Below are positions 17,969 to 27,129 of a DNA stretch of 64,000 nucleotides, one piece after another. The DNA is from Vulcanimicrobiota bacterium (lineage in GTDB: Bacteria > Vulcanimicrobiota > Xenobia > Xenobiales > JADMJV01), in contig JAHBVR010000012.1 of NCBI GenBank assembly GCA_019637395.1, positions 124,001 through 188,000 of the forward strand. Reading direction: 5' to 3'. Each line of letters starts with the position of its first letter. Position 1 is the stretch's first letter. Both the position numbers and the translations under genes were made by a program. The notes under the pieces are model-generated. The model worked only from the letters and a program-made list of their open reading frames with translations, ran no database searches and was not told the origin of the DNA.

Positions 17969-18762
17969 GCCAGACTGGCCTCGATCACATATTCCACAAT
18001 GTCGGGCGAGCCCAAAGGAACCGGCTGCCGGCTCAGCGCTTCAAAAAAACGATTGTCGGGCAGACGCCGCAAAGACCTCAAGGGGGCATAACGCCGGAGC
18101 CCCACCTTCAGGATAAATTCTACGAAAGCGGCGCCCAGATTGCGCTCGAACTCCCGATTGATCTCGGGTGCTCCCAGACACTGCACCTTTTCCACCCGGT
18201 AGCCTGCGTTCTCGACCAGTAATTTCCAGGAAACCTCGTCGTAAATGTGGTGGTGCTGGAAGAATCCGTCGAGTGCGCCTGCGGCCGCCATTCCCAGCCG
18301 GGGACTGAGCCGCTGTAAAAAACGCACCGTGCTCAGAACCTTGGGCCAGCCAAAGGCGGGCACGAAAAGCAACATGCGGCTCTCATCATTCATGACATGA
18401 CGCAAGTTGGTCAAGGCCCTGTGGATGTCGGGAATGTGTTCCATCGAGCAGTTGCCAATCACAAACTCATAGCATCCCTGCGGCACCGACAGGCTGACGT
18501 CGGAAACCTGCAGAGAGCGATAAACGCCGGTCGCCCGCGCTAAGGCAATCTCGTGCGAGTTCAAGTCGATGCCGTCTACGGTGAGACGCTCGACCCCGGG
18601 AAAAACCTTCCAAAAGGAGCCGTCCCCGCAGCCCACGTCCAAAACGGTGGCGGTTGCCGGCAGACGGGCCTGCAGAGCAACCAATCGATTGCACTCCCGG
18701 ACCGCCAAAGAGACGGGTATCTTCTGCAACATTGCCTGAAAGCGCGCCTGTAGGTCCTTCAT
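17965..18762 (-). CDS. Class I SAM-dependent methyltransferase
   Basis: 265 aa. Motif I reads VLDVGCGDGSFWKVF near residue 40, motif II VDGIDLN, and the post-motif NCSMEHIPDIHRAL is like UbiE/Methyltransf_11 enzymes. It overlaps the upstream methyltransferase by 4 nt and is the last gene of the ComEA/PilZ run. A glycan or lipid acceptor is possible, given the neighbouring glycosyltransferase. Confidence 0.85.
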   Translation of the reverse strand: MKDLQARFQAMLQKIPVSLAVRECNRLVALQARLPATATVLDVGCGDGSFWKVFPGVERLTVDGIDLNSHEIALARATGVYRSLQVSDVSLSVPQGCYEFVIGNCSMEHIPDIHRALTNLRHVMNDESRMLLFVPAFGWPKVLSTVRFLQRLSPRLGMAAAGALDGFFQHHHIYDEVSWKLLVENAGYRVEKVQCLGAPEINREFERNLGAAFVEFILKVGLRRYAPLRSLRRLPDNRFFEALSRQPVPLGSPDIVEYVIEASLA

Positions 18763-19394
18763 AGAGCGGCCTTGCGGGCGCTGGCCACCAGGGCCAGCCA
18801 GAGGAATGTTTTCTTCACTTGAATTGCCTCCAGTCCGGCCTGCTCCAGCGTGGTTCTCAACAAATTCTGCGAAAACGGAGTCGGGTGGATGCCCTTGCGC
18901 GTGAACCCCTGCAGGCGAGCCACTAACTCCAGGAAAGTGCTTTCCACCAGTGCCAGGAGGAAGTCACCATAATTGGGCGTGCTCAACTGTAGCCGCCCGC
19001 CGGGTTTCAACACCCGCATGACTTCCCGCAACCAGCGCTGCGGGTCGAGCACATGCTCGATCACCTCGGTGGCAAATACAACGTCAAAACTGGCGTCCGG
19101 GAAGGGGAGCTCAAAAGGTCCGCAAACCTCGAAGCGAGCCTGGGGAAAACGTTGGCGGCATGTTCTCAGACTCCGTTCATCCACATCCACGCCGGTATAG
19201 CCGTGACGGGGATCGATGTACTTGAGGATCTGCGACAATCCGCAGCCAACGTTGAGAATCTGCAAGGAACGATTCGTCCCGGCCTCTTCCCGGATCACTT
19301 CAAGAACATGGTTGCGAATCGGGTTGTGATAGATGGTGAAAGGAAAAATGTCCACCACCGATAGGTTAGGCTGGTAGTCGTTGCTCTTCGGCAT
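18759..19394 (-). CDS. Class I SAM-dependent methyltransferase
   Basis: 211 aa. Motif I is ILNVGCGLSQILKYI (about residues 45-58), followed by GVDVDE, FATEVIEHVLDP and VLKPGGRLQLSTPN, the Methyltransf_11 pattern. Its start directly abuts the stop of the nuclease-like gene and its stop overlaps the second methyltransferase (ATGA). Acceptor unknown. Confidence 0.85.
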   Translation of the reverse strand: MPKSNDYQPNLSVVDIFPFTIYHNPIRNHVLEVIREEAGTNRSLQILNVGCGLSQILKYIDPRHGYTGVDVDERSLRTCRQRFPQARFEVCGPFELPFPDASFDVVFATEVIEHVLDPQRWLREVMRVLKPGGRLQLSTPNYGDFLLALVESTFLELVARLQGFTRKGIHPTPFSQNLLRTTLEQAGLEAIQVKKTFLWLALVASARKAAL

Positions 19395-19952
19395 TCACTC
19401 GGGCTTCCCAGACGAAGCCTGGAAAGCCTGCCGCAACAGGTTATCAAAAAAATCCTCTGGAGTGGGCAACTGCACCCGCAGGAACTTCTTCTCTAGAGCC
19501 AGGTCGGCCAGCGGCACGATCAAGCCGCGGCTGTTGGAATCGCTGCCGCGTGTGGCCACAGTCCTGTAACGACGAGCGTCCAGCCAATTGCGCAGACCTT
19601 CCAGTGGCATGAGCAGAGCTTCCTGACCCTCGCCCAGCACGTGGGCCCACCAGTCGGCCGTGCTGCTGCGAATGCCGGTCGGCTTGCCCGAGCGGGGATT
19701 GCTGGTTTCGAAATAGGCGTTGCCGCTCCGCGCGGCGTGCTTGTCCCACTTCACTTCCACCCGAAAGGGGGGGCGCCGACCGAAGTCCGGCCCGGGCACC
19801 ACGGTGATGTCGAAACTCTGACCATCAAAGCCGAGCCGGGCCGCGTGACCGCGCAGCATAAAGTAGAGGGCCACGCGCAGTTCATTATAATGACCGGAGC
19901 GCAGTTGTTGCCGGAACGCCTCGGGCGTGTTTTGCTTCAGCGCTCCGTCCAA
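19395..19952 (-). CDS. Possible PD-(D/E)XK nuclease-like protein
   Basis: About 185 aa; the start is uncertain. The TTG at 19952 is chosen because it gives a short overlap with the upstream gene. The open frame to 20057 would run antiparallel to nothing but covers the upstream ORF. A D-F-G...F-R-V-E-V-K-W-D segment resembles the D...ExK core of restriction-like nucleases. The following TGIRSSTADWW resembles the SGI.TT.ADYW signature of Holliday-junction-resolvase-like proteins. DNA cleavage is inferred only. Its place in the ComEA operon suggests a role in DNA uptake or recombination. Confidence 0.5.
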   Translation of the reverse strand: MDGALKQNTPEAFRQQLRSGHYNELRVALYFMLRGHAARLGFDGQSFDITVVPGPDFGRRPPFRVEVKWDKHAARSGNAYFETSNPRSGKPTGIRSSTADWWAHVLGEGQEALLMPLEGLRNWLDARRYRTVATRGSDSNSRGLIVPLADLALEKKFLRVQLPTPEDFFDNLLRQAFQASSGKPE

Positions 19953-20269
19953 TCGGACAGTTCCAGAAAGCCCTCGCGACGGCGCAACAAACGTTTCTCC
20001 CCGTGGGTCAGCTCGGCCCAGCGGGGCATCAACCGCGACCCCTGCACCAGCACCCAATCGCCCCCGAAGTCGTCATTCAACTTCTCGGAAAGAGCCTTTT
20101 CGTGATCATCAGTCCAGCCCTCGGGTAACGACTCGACCAGAAAAACGTGCAGGTCCGAGCGCTTTCCCCGAGCCCAACCGCAACCCACCAGCTCGAGGGC
20201 GGGACCGCGTGTTTTACCCACGGCGGCCTTGGCCAGGTCCGCCGAGAGACTTACTTTCCAGCCACGCAC
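19937..20269 (-). CDS. Small protein of unknown function in the ComEA operon
   Basis: 110 aa, GTG start 4 nt after the stop of the 71-aa gene. Mixed alpha/beta composition, highly charged C-terminus, no membrane segment, no motif I recognise. It overlaps the nuclease-like gene by about 16 nt, so the two are probably translated together and may form a complex. Confidence 0.6.
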   Translation of the reverse strand: MRGWKVSLSADLAKAAVGKTRGPALELVGCGWARGKRSDLHVFLVESLPEGWTDDHEKALSEKLNDDFGGDWVLVQGSRLMPRWAELTHGEKRLLRRREGFLELSDWTER

Positions 20270-20272
20270 GAG

Positions 20273-20488
20273 TTACAGAGAACGCGCTTTGCTGACCTGA
20301 AACACGGAACCCATCATACCGATGGTCATCATTCCCTGATCGACGCTGCCTTCCAGTTCCAGCCTGGCACCGTCCTTTTGCAGATTGGAGGGCAAGCCGT
20401 CCAGTTGGTACGAGTTACCATCGTTGGCGCGAAAAACCCAACTGCCCCCTTCCAGGGCAGAATGCTCTAAAGTTCCTTGAATCGTCAT
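20273..20488 (-). CDS. Small beta-rich (OB-like) protein
   Basis: 71 aa. The pattern of short strands and glycine turns (IQGTLEHSALEGGSWVFRANDG..YQLDGLP) resembles small OB-fold or DUF5818-like proteins. No catalytic motif. It starts 10 nt after the comEA stop and ends 4 nt before the next gene, inside the same operon. A nucleic-acid or ligand-binding role is only a guess. Confidence 0.6.
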   Translation of the reverse strand: MTIQGTLEHSALEGGSWVFRANDGNSYQLDGLPSNLQKDGARLELEGSVDQGMMTIGMMGSVFQVSKARSL

Positions 20489-20497
20489 GTCGGCTCC

Positions 20498-21349
20498 TTA
20501 CAATTTCAGATAGGGTTGGATTTCATCAAACTTGGGCCCCTTCAGGCCGGGCACACTGGTCAAATCCTCCAGCGAAGTGAAAGCGTGAGGCGGCGGACCC
20601 TTACGGTAATTAACAATATCCAGGGCCAGTTTGGCATCCACTCCCGGGATATTCTGCAGTTGATCGGCGCTGGCTCGATTGATGCTGATCTTGTTGGCCG
20701 CCGGAATCTCCGGCCTGGGCGCGGGGCTGGCGGCCACAGCCGGGGTGGCGCCGGCGGGCGGATGCGTATCCACCGGCGGAGGCGGCGGCACCGTGCTGGC
20801 GGCCACGGGAGAAGGGCTGGCAGCCGGCGGCACCTCCACGGGCGGGGTCAGCTCGGGCAGCGGCTCGTCGGGAGGAATCTCGGGATTGTCGCCGACCTCC
20901 GGCGGCAGGTCTTCCTCCCCCTTGGAATGGGTCTTTGGGGTGGCCGTCGGGGTCGGTAAAACCTGGCCGATGCGAGGTACGATCAGCTTTTCCTCGTCGT
21001 GCAACTTGGCCGCCATCTTGATTTGCAAGCGATCCGCGTCTCCTTTGAGACCGCCCGCCGAAGCGATGGCATCAAACACACGGCTGCCCACGCGCAATCG
21101 ATAGACCCCGGGGCGGACCACGGCTCCATCCACGTCCACGAAAATGTGGTTGGACTTGGAGTGGTTTTGCAGAGCGGCCATGTTCGTTTGCTCGTCAGGA
21201 ACGACCTGGGAACCGCTTAAGCGGTAAAAGAGCAGGACCACAATCGACAGCGCCAAAATGGCGGCCACGATATATGGGTTGTGATTGCGCTCCTCGGGCG
21301 GATCGTCCTCGGGTTCCGGCAAAGGAATGGCGATGGTCGGTTGAGTCAC
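20498..21349 (-). CDS. comEA: ComEA-like competence DNA receptor
   Basis: 283 aa. The order is: short cytosolic tail, one transmembrane segment (about 28-45), a SLBB domain (VDVDGAVVRPGVYRL to AGGL, about 70-105), a long Pro-rich linker, then a C-terminal helix-hairpin-helix pair (INRASADQLQNIPGVD...LTSVPGLKG). This is the ComEA layout. The protein binds incoming double-stranded DNA at the membrane during transformation. The Pro-rich linker is longer than usual. It lies 7 nt downstream of the PilZ gene. Confidence 0.9.
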   Translation of the reverse strand: MTQPTIAIPLPEPEDDPPEERNHNPYIVAAILALSIVVLLFYRLSGSQVVPDEQTNMAALQNHSKSNHIFVDVDGAVVRPGVYRLRVGSRVFDAIASAGGLKGDADRLQIKMAAKLHDEEKLIVPRIGQVLPTPTATPKTHSKGEEDLPPEVGDNPEIPPDEPLPELTPPVEVPPAASPSPVAASTVPPPPPVDTHPPAGATPAVAASPAPRPEIPAANKISINRASADQLQNIPGVDAKLALDIVNYRKGPPPHAFTSLEDLTSVPGLKGPKFDEIQPYLKL

Positions 21350-21355
21350 TATATG

Positions 21356-22336
21356 CTACCTACCCCGTTGATTTTCCATAATGAAATGCGCCACCAGGTC
21401 GCGCGTAATCGCGCTCATCTCCTCGGGAAAAGCGACGGCCACGGTAAACCGGCCGTTCGCCTCCTCGTCGCAGCGCACCACTCGGGCTTTGATTTGAAGG
21501 GGAAAATTCCAGGAAAGCACGCGAATTTCCAATTCGCGGCCCATGTCAAAACCGCGCGCCAGGGTGAGCGCCAGACCGCCTTTGCTGACGTCACGGGTAT
21601 GCCCGGGCAAAGGCGGAATGCTCTTGCCGGCCAGGCCGGGAATCTTCACTTCCACCGGCAACTGCAGTTCAATGCGGAAATGCTGCCGCCCCCCCAGCGA
21701 GTCGAGCTTGGATTTTTCGGCCATCGACTTGAGAGGACGGCCGACCAGCACCTGCTCGGGATTGCCGGCCTTGACCCGAATGACCGGGCAGTCATAGCTG
21801 ACCTGGCGTCGTTCGTCAAACATCACCAGCGAAAGAACTTCCTTGGGGGCCACCGGCAGCGGGTCGTTCTCGCCCGGAACGCGCGCCACCCAGATGCCTT
21901 CGGCATCGGTTTTCAGGACTTTGACGTTCCAACCACGCGGAGTGGAAGGCTGTTTCTCGGGGATGGCGCGCATGGTCATGCCCGGCTGCAGCGGCTCGGG
22001 AGCTTCTTCCTGAGAACGCGAAGGTGCCGGGGCGGCCTGAGTGCGGGCCGGCGGGAGGGGGGCAGCCGCAGGCGGGCTCGGAGTGGCCAGAGGCGGCGTT
22101 TTTACCGGCTCCGGTGGCGTGTCTATCAAACTCATCCAGTCATCCGAACTGGGCGGAGCGGGGGGAAGTTCGGGAGGCGGGGGGGGGGGCGCCATGGCGG
22201 GAACCGTCACCATGGGCGGGGTTTCCACCGGTATATTTACGGAAAGAACGGGAGGCTCCGCGGGCGCGGGCATGCTCGGAGGGACGGGCTCTGGGCTAGA
22301 GTCCGCTGGAACCTTTTTACGGAGCCAACCAAACAT
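21356..22336 (-). CDS. PilZ-domain c-di-GMP receptor with Pro-rich N-terminus
   Basis: 326 aa. The C-terminal half has a PilZ signature: R-Q-H-F-R (the RxxxR c-di-GMP motif) and D-V-S-K-G-G (the D/NxSxxG motif), preceded by a YcgR-like barrel region. The first 130 residues are Pro/Ala-rich and disordered. An 11-C run in the coding strand (22179-22189 on +) encodes P50-P53. It heads the ComEA run, suggesting c-di-GMP control of surface or uptake machinery. Confidence 0.85.
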   Translation of the reverse strand: MFGWLRKKVPADSSPEPVPPSMPAPAEPPVLSVNIPVETPPMVTVPAMAPPPPPPELPPAPPSSDDWMSLIDTPPEPVKTPPLATPSPPAAAPLPPARTQAAPAPSRSQEEAPEPLQPGMTMRAIPEKQPSTPRGWNVKVLKTDAEGIWVARVPGENDPLPVAPKEVLSLVMFDERRQVSYDCPVIRVKAGNPEQVLVGRPLKSMAEKSKLDSLGGRQHFRIELQLPVEVKIPGLAGKSIPPLPGHTRDVSKGGLALTLARGFDMGRELEIRVLSWNFPLQIKARVVRCDEEANGRFTVAVAFPEEMSAITRDLVAHFIMENQRGR

Positions 22337-22382
22337 ACCTTCCTCGTTTCGCCGCCCGCCCCCAAACTTCCGTTTCGCGAGG

Positions 22383-23642
22383 CTAAACTGTTTCTATGGC
22401 CAGAGCCAGACCGTTGCCGCCGCCCAGGCACAGGGTGGCCAGGCCCCGCCCTCCGCCGCGTTGGCGCAGGGCGTGGATCAGAGTCACCAGGATACGCGCC
22501 CCCGAGCAACCGATGGGGTGTCCGAGCGCCACTGCCCCACCGTTCACGTTGACGCGGGCCGGGTCGAGGCCCAATTCTCGAATGACGGCCAGCGCTTGTA
22601 CGGAAAAAGCTTCGTTGATTTCGACGCAGGCGAAATCCTCAAGCTTCCACTCGGGGTTGCGCTTCAAGAGACCGCGCACGCTGGGGATGGGCGTAAGCAT
22701 CACCCAGGCAGGCTCGAGTCCGCCGGCATAGCTGTCGAGAAGGCGGGCCAACGGCTTGAGGCCTTGCTCCCTGGCGAAATCCTCGTCCATGACCAGCAAG
22801 GCGGCGGCCGCGTCGTTGACGCCCGGAGCATTGCCGGCCGTGACCGTGCCACCTTCTTTGACGAAGGCCGGGCGCAGCTTGGCCAGGGCTTCCCGGCTGG
22901 TATCCGCGCGCGGGCATTCATCCACCTCGAAAGTGTGGAACTTGCCTTTGCCGGCCGGCACCTGTACAGGCACGATTTCATCCTTGAACTTGCCGGCGGC
23001 GGCGGCGGCCAGCGCCTTCTGGTGGCTGTTGTAGGCGTATTCGTCCTGCTGCTCGCGGCTCAGGTGATACTTCTGGGCCACCAGTTCGCCGGTGTTGCCC
23101 ATGTGGAAGTCGCTGTACGGATCCCAAAGGCCGTCAGAAATCATCGAATCCAGCATCTGGCCGTGGCCCAGACGGTAGCCGCCGCGGGCTTTCTCGAGCA
23201 GATAGGGAGCGCGGCTCATATTTTCCATACCGCCGGCCAGCACGGCTCGGGCGTCGCCCGCGCGAATGGCGCGGGAAGCCAGTTCCACCGATTTCAAGCC
23301 GGATGCGCACACCTGGTTAATGGTCAAAGCAGCAGCACGCGGATCCATGCCACTTTTGATCAAGACCTGGCGGGTCGGGTTCTGCCCCTGGCCGGCAGCC
23401 AGCACGCAGCCAAAAATGACTTCGTCAATCAACTCCGAGGCCAAGCCGGTGTCCTGCAGCATCTGGCGCACCACGGCGGCGCCCAGCTCGGGAGCGGGAA
23501 TCTCGCTTAGGCTGCCCTGGAACTTGCCGATGGCCGTGCGCCGGGCGGCCACGATCACGGGCCGGCCCGGACCGCCCTTGGGACGAGGGTTCACTACCGG
23601 GTCTAGCTTGGGTTCGGGAAAATTCTTATAGTCGATCGACAT
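22383..23642 (-). CDS. Acetyl-CoA C-acyltransferase (thiolase)
   Basis: 419 aa from the ATG at 23642 (GGAG just upstream); an ATG at 23657 is also possible. All thiolase motifs are present: the nucleophilic Cys in [20 protein letters not shown] and the second Cys in GCSGARIL. It catalyses acetoacetyl-CoA formation or thiolytic cleavage of 3-ketoacyl-CoA in the cytosol. It is preceded by, and slightly overlaps, a biotinyl carrier gene, suggesting acyl-CoA or branched-chain amino acid catabolism. Confidence 0.92.
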   Translation of the reverse strand: MSIDYKNFPEPKLDPVVNPRPKGGPGRPVIVAARRTAIGKFQGSLSEIPAPELGAAVVRQMLQDTGLASELIDEVIFGCVLAAGQGQNPTRQVLIKSGMDPRAAALTINQVCASGLKSVELASRAIRAGDARAVLAGGMENMSRAPYLLEKARGGYRLGHGQMLDSMISDGLWDPYSDFHMGNTGELVAQKYHLSREQQDEYAYNSHQKALAAAAAGKFKDEIVPVQVPAGKGKFHTFEVDECPRADTSREALAKLRPAFVKEGGTVTAGNAPGVNDAAAALLVMDEDFAREQGLKPLARLLDSYAGGLEPAWVMLTPIPSVRGLLKRNPEWKLEDFACVEINEAFSVQALAVIRELGLDPARVNVNGGAVALGHPIGCSGARILVTLIHALRQRGGGRGLATLCLGGGNGLALAIETV

Positions 23643-24123
23643 GAGGCTCCACTTCAAACAACAGCTGCTGGGCTCCCACCACCTGACCCGCGCCGACTTC
23701 GATTCGGGACAACTTGCCGGCCACCGGAGCGGCCACCTCGTTCTCCATTTTCATAGCTTCCAGCACCAAAATCACCTGTCCCGCTTCCACCTGGTCGCCG
23801 GCTTGGGCGGAAACCTTCACCACCACGCCATTCATCGGGCTTTTCACCAGGCCATCCTGAGCTCCACCGGCCGTTCCCGAGCGGTTGGCGCGCAGCAGCT
23901 TGACCACATACGGCTGCCCCTGCCATTGCAAGGTCCATTCCTGTTGGGCCGACTGATACACCGCGCTGTAGCGCAGGCAACGTCCGTCACCGAGCAGGCA
24001 GAACCCGGGCCGATGATGGACCACCTCCAACGTTTCCTCGCCCAGTTTTAGTCGAAAAGGGGATTGCAGTTTCTCCCACTGCAACTCGCGGTTTTCGCCT
24101 TCGACCTGGAAATTCTGACGCAT
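23626..24123 (-). CDS. Biotinyl carrier protein of an acyl-CoA carboxylase
   Basis: 165 aa. The C-terminal biotinyl domain carries the lysine acceptor motif V-L-E-A-M-K-M-E-N, with PMNGVV before it. The N-terminal half resembles the linker region that precedes the biotin domain in MCC/PCC alpha subunits. No carboxylase subunits are adjacent, so partners must be elsewhere. It overlaps the thiolase start. Confidence 0.88.
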   Translation of the reverse strand: MRQNFQVEGENRELQWEKLQSPFRLKLGEETLEVVHHRPGFCLLGDGRCLRYSAVYQSAQQEWTLQWQGQPYVVKLLRANRSGTAGGAQDGLVKSPMNGVVVKVSAQAGDQVEAGQVILVLEAMKMENEVAAPVAGKLSRIEVGAGQVVGAQQLLFEVEPHVDRL

Positions 24124-24194
24124 GGGGGCGCGTTCTCGCCGCCAAACTCTTCCCCCTGCAGGTTGTTGTTTTGATACCAGGAAACGTCAGGGCT

Positions 24195-24815
24195 ATGGCA
24201 GTGCAGGCGGTGCTTTTCGACATTGGCGGAGTTCTCATTCACGCCAATCTCGAGTCTTATGCCGAACGTGGCGCCAGGGTCTTCAAGTCCAATCCCGAGG
24301 CCGTGCGAGCCGCCGTGCAGCCGCGCGTCCCCAAACTGGAAAAGGGGGAAATCAGCTCGGAAGACTTCTGGAAAGAAGTGGGCGAGGTGCTCTGGTCCAA
24401 AGGCCAGGGGGTGCTGCCTGATCCCCACCACTTCAAAGGCTTGTGGAAGCAGTTGATGGCCGATTCCCTGAAATTGGACAACCAGGTACTCAAGCTGTGC
24501 TGGAATCTGCGGGCCAAAGTGATGGTTGGGGCTTTGAGTAACACCATCAAAGAACACGCCGAGTATCTGGCTGACCTCGGCTACTACCAGCCCTTCCGAC
24601 CGTGTGTTCTATCCTGCCTGGTGGGTCAGCGCAAGCCCGACAAGTCGATCTATCAACTGGCCGCCAAGCAGACCGGCAAATCCATCGGCAAATGCCTGTT
24701 CGTAGACGATTCGGAAGTCAACTGCCAGGCCGCCAAAGCCGCCGGCATGAAAGTCCATCACTTTACCGGGCTCTATCCACTGGTGACGGAGCTGTCCAAA
24801 TACAAGTTGTTATAA
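24195..24815 (+). CDS. HAD-superfamily hydrolase (subfamily IA)
   Basis: 206 aa from the ATG at 24195 (MAVQAVLFDIGG); an upstream in-frame start at 24171 is possible. HAD motifs: I F-D-I-G-G-V-L, II A-L-S-N-T, III R-K-P-D, IV F-V-D-D-S. The second Asp of motif I is Gly, as in epoxide-hydrolase-N/YihX-type members, so phosphatase activity is uncertain. It is divergent from the biotin carrier gene and convergent with the DsrH-like gene (6-nt overlap). Confidence 0.8.
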   Translation: MAVQAVLFDIGGVLIHANLESYAERGARVFKSNPEAVRAAVQPRVPKLEKGEISSEDFWKEVGEVLWSKGQGVLPDPHHFKGLWKQLMADSLKLDNQVLKLCWNLRAKVMVGALSNTIKEHAEYLADLGYYQPFRPCVLSCLVGQRKPDKSIYQLAAKQTGKSIGKCLFVDDSEVNCQAAKAAGMKVHHFTGLYPLVTELSKYKLL

Positions 24816-25070
24816 ATGAACCAGTTGGGCGTCCAGCAGCAGTTCCACCAGGTCGCCGCCGTTTTTTAACTCCAGCTTGCCGTCAAACTGGGGCACCAGC
24901 CCGGTCTCTTTGACCTCTTCCTGCAACGCATAGACGACAGTCTTCTCCTTGACGGGCGTAAAATCCGAAAGTAAACCCTGGCCGAAAACGACCAGGTGAG
25001 GTTCTTCGCTGCGAGCCATCCAGGCGGCGTCTTGCGGACGCAGGCGGCGGGTGAGAATATAGTAGGTCAT
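24810..25070 (-). CDS. DsrH/TusB-like sulfur-relay protein
   Basis: 86 aa, the size of DsrH/TusB. It has the alternating beta/alpha start (YYILTRR...EEPHLVVFGQG) of the DsrEFH fold. It contains no cysteine, so it cannot relay sulfur itself. It is the third gene of a DsrE-F-H-like triplet behind ispG. The assignment rests on order, size and fold pattern rather than a catalytic motif. Confidence 0.5.
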   Translation of the reverse strand: MTYYILTRRLRPQDAAWMARSEEPHLVVFGQGLLSDFTPVKEKTVVYALQEEVKETGLVPQFDGKLELKNGGDLVELLLDAQLVHL

Positions 25071-25418
25071 TTAGAAACTCAAGTTCAGCGAAGAACCGCT
25101 GCGCACTTCCCAAAACTCGTCGCCTGCTTTGACCTGAACCGAGGCGTGCAACTGGTCGGCCTGCACTCCCAAGGACTCGAGACTGGCCTGATCAGCCCAA
25201 AGTTCGACCTTGTGGGCTTTAGCCGAGGTAATGTAGCGATCGACCCAGGCGGGGTTGCGTTCTTTCAGGGCATGCAGTACGCCTTCGTCACACAACATCA
25301 CGGTTACGGTCTGGCGCCGATAGGCACTGGCCAGACCGATGGCCACGCGCAGGGGAGCCACCAGGCTGGGAGTGCTGGGGCTGAAATTGGACAGGGTCAC
25401 CACCACCGGACGGCTCAT
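25071..25418 (-). CDS. DsrF/TusC-like protein
   Basis: 115 aa, the size of DsrF/TusC. The N-terminus VVVTLSNFSP...APLRVAIGLASAY and the strand VTVMLCDEGV match the DsrE/F fold; one Cys lies in LCDEG. It abuts the DsrH-like gene and overlaps the DsrE-like gene by 1 nt. Probably part of a hetero-oligomer with its neighbours. Confidence 0.55.
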   Translation of the reverse strand: MSRPVVVTLSNFSPSTPSLVAPLRVAIGLASAYRRQTVTVMLCDEGVLHALKERNPAWVDRYITSAKAHKVELWADQASLESLGVQADQLHASVQVKAGDEFWEVRSGSSLNLSF

Positions 25419-25777
25419 TAAAGGCAGAGCACCTGGTCAGTGTGTTCCAAAAGCTGGGCCAGATCGGCCGGATTCCCCATGGTAACCCCCTCGAGCATCG
25501 ATTCTTTCCCATCCACACCGCGACTGCGGGCGCACAGCTCATTGCACACCACGCGCACGCCGCGAGCCAGCAATGCCTGCCACCAACTGGAAGGCGAACC
25601 CTCCTCGGAATCAGGCAGATGCTGATTGCGCAGCAACTGGTAGACCCCCTCCTGATGGGCATAGGCCCACACTTCGTGACCGCGACCCAGCGAACCGACG
25701 GCCAGATGGTAGAGAGTGCGCGCACCCGGCGATTCCAGCGGAGCTTTGTTGAGAATGAAGCCGACTTTTTTGGCCAT
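25418..25777 (-). CDS. DsrE/TusD-like sulfurtransferase subunit
   Basis: 119 aa. It has the DsrE fold pattern (VGFILNKAPLES...HLAVGSLGRGHEVWAYAHQEGV). Cysteines at 78 and 82 (RVVCNELCARSRGV) fall where DsrE/TusD carries its persulfide Cys before R-R-G-V. The likely role is relaying sulfane sulfur, for example toward tRNA thiolation or sulfur oxidation. It starts 3 nt after the ispG stop, so it is co-transcribed with an Fe-S enzyme gene. Confidence 0.6.
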   Translation of the reverse strand: MAKKVGFILNKAPLESPGARTLYHLAVGSLGRGHEVWAYAHQEGVYQLLRNQHLPDSEEGSPSSWWQALLARGVRVVCNELCARSRGVDGKESMLEGVTMGNPADLAQLLEHTDQVLCL

Positions 25778-25780
25778 TGC

Positions 25781-27016
25781 TCAGACGACAGCCTTCGGTG
25801 CGTAGTGGGATTGCACGTAATCCTCCACCATTTCCAGGAAACGGCGGGAAATACTCTCGGCGTCCCCCTTCAAGGTAGCCACTTTGTGGCCATCGGCGTA
25901 GACCGGAGCAGAAGGATTTTCGCCGGTGCCGGGCAGCGACAGGCCGATGTTGGCGCCTTTGGCTTCGCCCGGACCATTGACGACGCAACCCATCACGGCC
26001 ACCTTCATGGTCTCGACCCCCTCAAAGCCGTTCTCTTTCCAGTAATTCATGCGCTCTTTCAAGCGCGTCTCCACCTGGATGGCCAGTTCTTGAAAAAGAG
26101 TGGAAGTAGTGCGGCCGCAGCCGGGACAGGCTGTGACCCGCGGAGTGAAACTGCGCAGGCCGAGGTTCTGCAGAATCTCGCGGCAGATCTCCACTTCCTG
26201 GGTGCGCGGCGCGCCCGGCGCGGGAGTGAGCGAAACGCGGATGGTGTCGCCGATGCCTTCGCTGAGCAAAATGCCCAGCGCGAGACTCGAAGAAACGGTG
26301 CCTTTGAGGGCCATACCGGCTTCGGTCAAGCCGACGTGCAGGGCATAGCGGCAACGTTTGGAGAGTTCACGGTAGACGTGGACCACTTCGTTGACTTCAC
26401 TGATTTTGGTGGAAAGGATGATCTTGTTGGCGGGCTGTCCGTATTCCTCGGCCATTTTGGCCGAGCGCACGGCGCTTTCCACCATGGTGTCGAGGAAAAC
26501 CATCTGGGCGCCGCGCGGGCTACCCTTGGCCAGATCTTCGTCGATTAACTCCTTGAGCAGCGCCTGATCCAGCGAACCGCCGTTGACGCCGATGCGCACC
26601 GGCTTGCCGAACTCGACGGCGGCTTCGATCATGGTACGGAAGTTGTTGTCGTGCTGCTCCCCTACCCCGACGTTGCCTGGATTGATGCGGTATTTGTTGA
26701 GCGCCCGGGCCATGGCCGGATGTTTCTTGAGAAGTTTGTGGCCGTTGTAGTGAAAGTCACCGATCAACGGCACGTGGCCCCAGCCGCACCGCTCCAGCAG
26801 ACGGGCGATTTCCGGCACGGCCTCGGCGTTCTCGTCGTCCTTGACGGTGAAACGGACCAGTTCGGAACCGGCTTCGGCCAGATCGATAATTTGTTGCACG
26901 GTGCTTTCAACGTCGGCCGTGTCCGTATTGGTCATGGACTGGACGCGCACCGGGTTGGCGCCGCCCATATTGATATCGCCGACTTTGACTTCGTGGGTTT
27001 TGCGCAGGCGTTCCAC
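25781..27016 (-). CDS. ispG: 4-hydroxy-3-methylbut-2-en-1-yl diphosphate synthase (MEP pathway)
   Basis: 411 aa from the GTG at 27016, preceded by AAAGGA at 7 nt and matching the usual IspG N-terminus; the frame stays open to an ATG at 27046. The family signature is [19 protein letters not shown]. The three 4Fe-4S cysteines lie in ACPGCGRT and [12 protein letters not shown]. It converts MEcPP to HMBPP in isoprenoid synthesis. First gene of the ispG-dsrEFH-like operon. Confidence 0.96.
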   Translation of the reverse strand: MERLRKTHEVKVGDINMGGANPVRVQSMTNTDTADVESTVQQIIDLAEAGSELVRFTVKDDENAEAVPEIARLLERCGWGHVPLIGDFHYNGHKLLKKHPAMARALNKYRINPGNVGVGEQHDNNFRTMIEAAVEFGKPVRIGVNGGSLDQALLKELIDEDLAKGSPRGAQMVFLDTMVESAVRSAKMAEEYGQPANKIILSTKISEVNEVVHVYRELSKRCRYALHVGLTEAGMALKGTVSSSLALGILLSEGIGDTIRVSLTPAPGAPRTQEVEICREILQNLGLRSFTPRVTACPGCGRTTSTLFQELAIQVETRLKERMNYWKENGFEGVETMKVAVMGCVVNGPGEAKGANIGLSLPGTGENPSAPVYADGHKVATLKGDAESISRRFLEMVEDYVQSHYAPKAVV

Positions 27017-27129
27017 GTCTGTTCCTTTCGAGTTCGGGGGGTCCATAGTTTGGGGCCTCGGCTTTTGCTGAAGGCCCGGTTCCCTCCTGCCATACCCTGG
27101 TTTGCCGGTGTTATAACGTTTCGACTAGA

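Noticed and set aside
22041-23510. Plus-strand frame of 489 codons
   Set aside because: Antisense to the PilZ and thiolase genes; Gly/Arg-rich translation without motifs.
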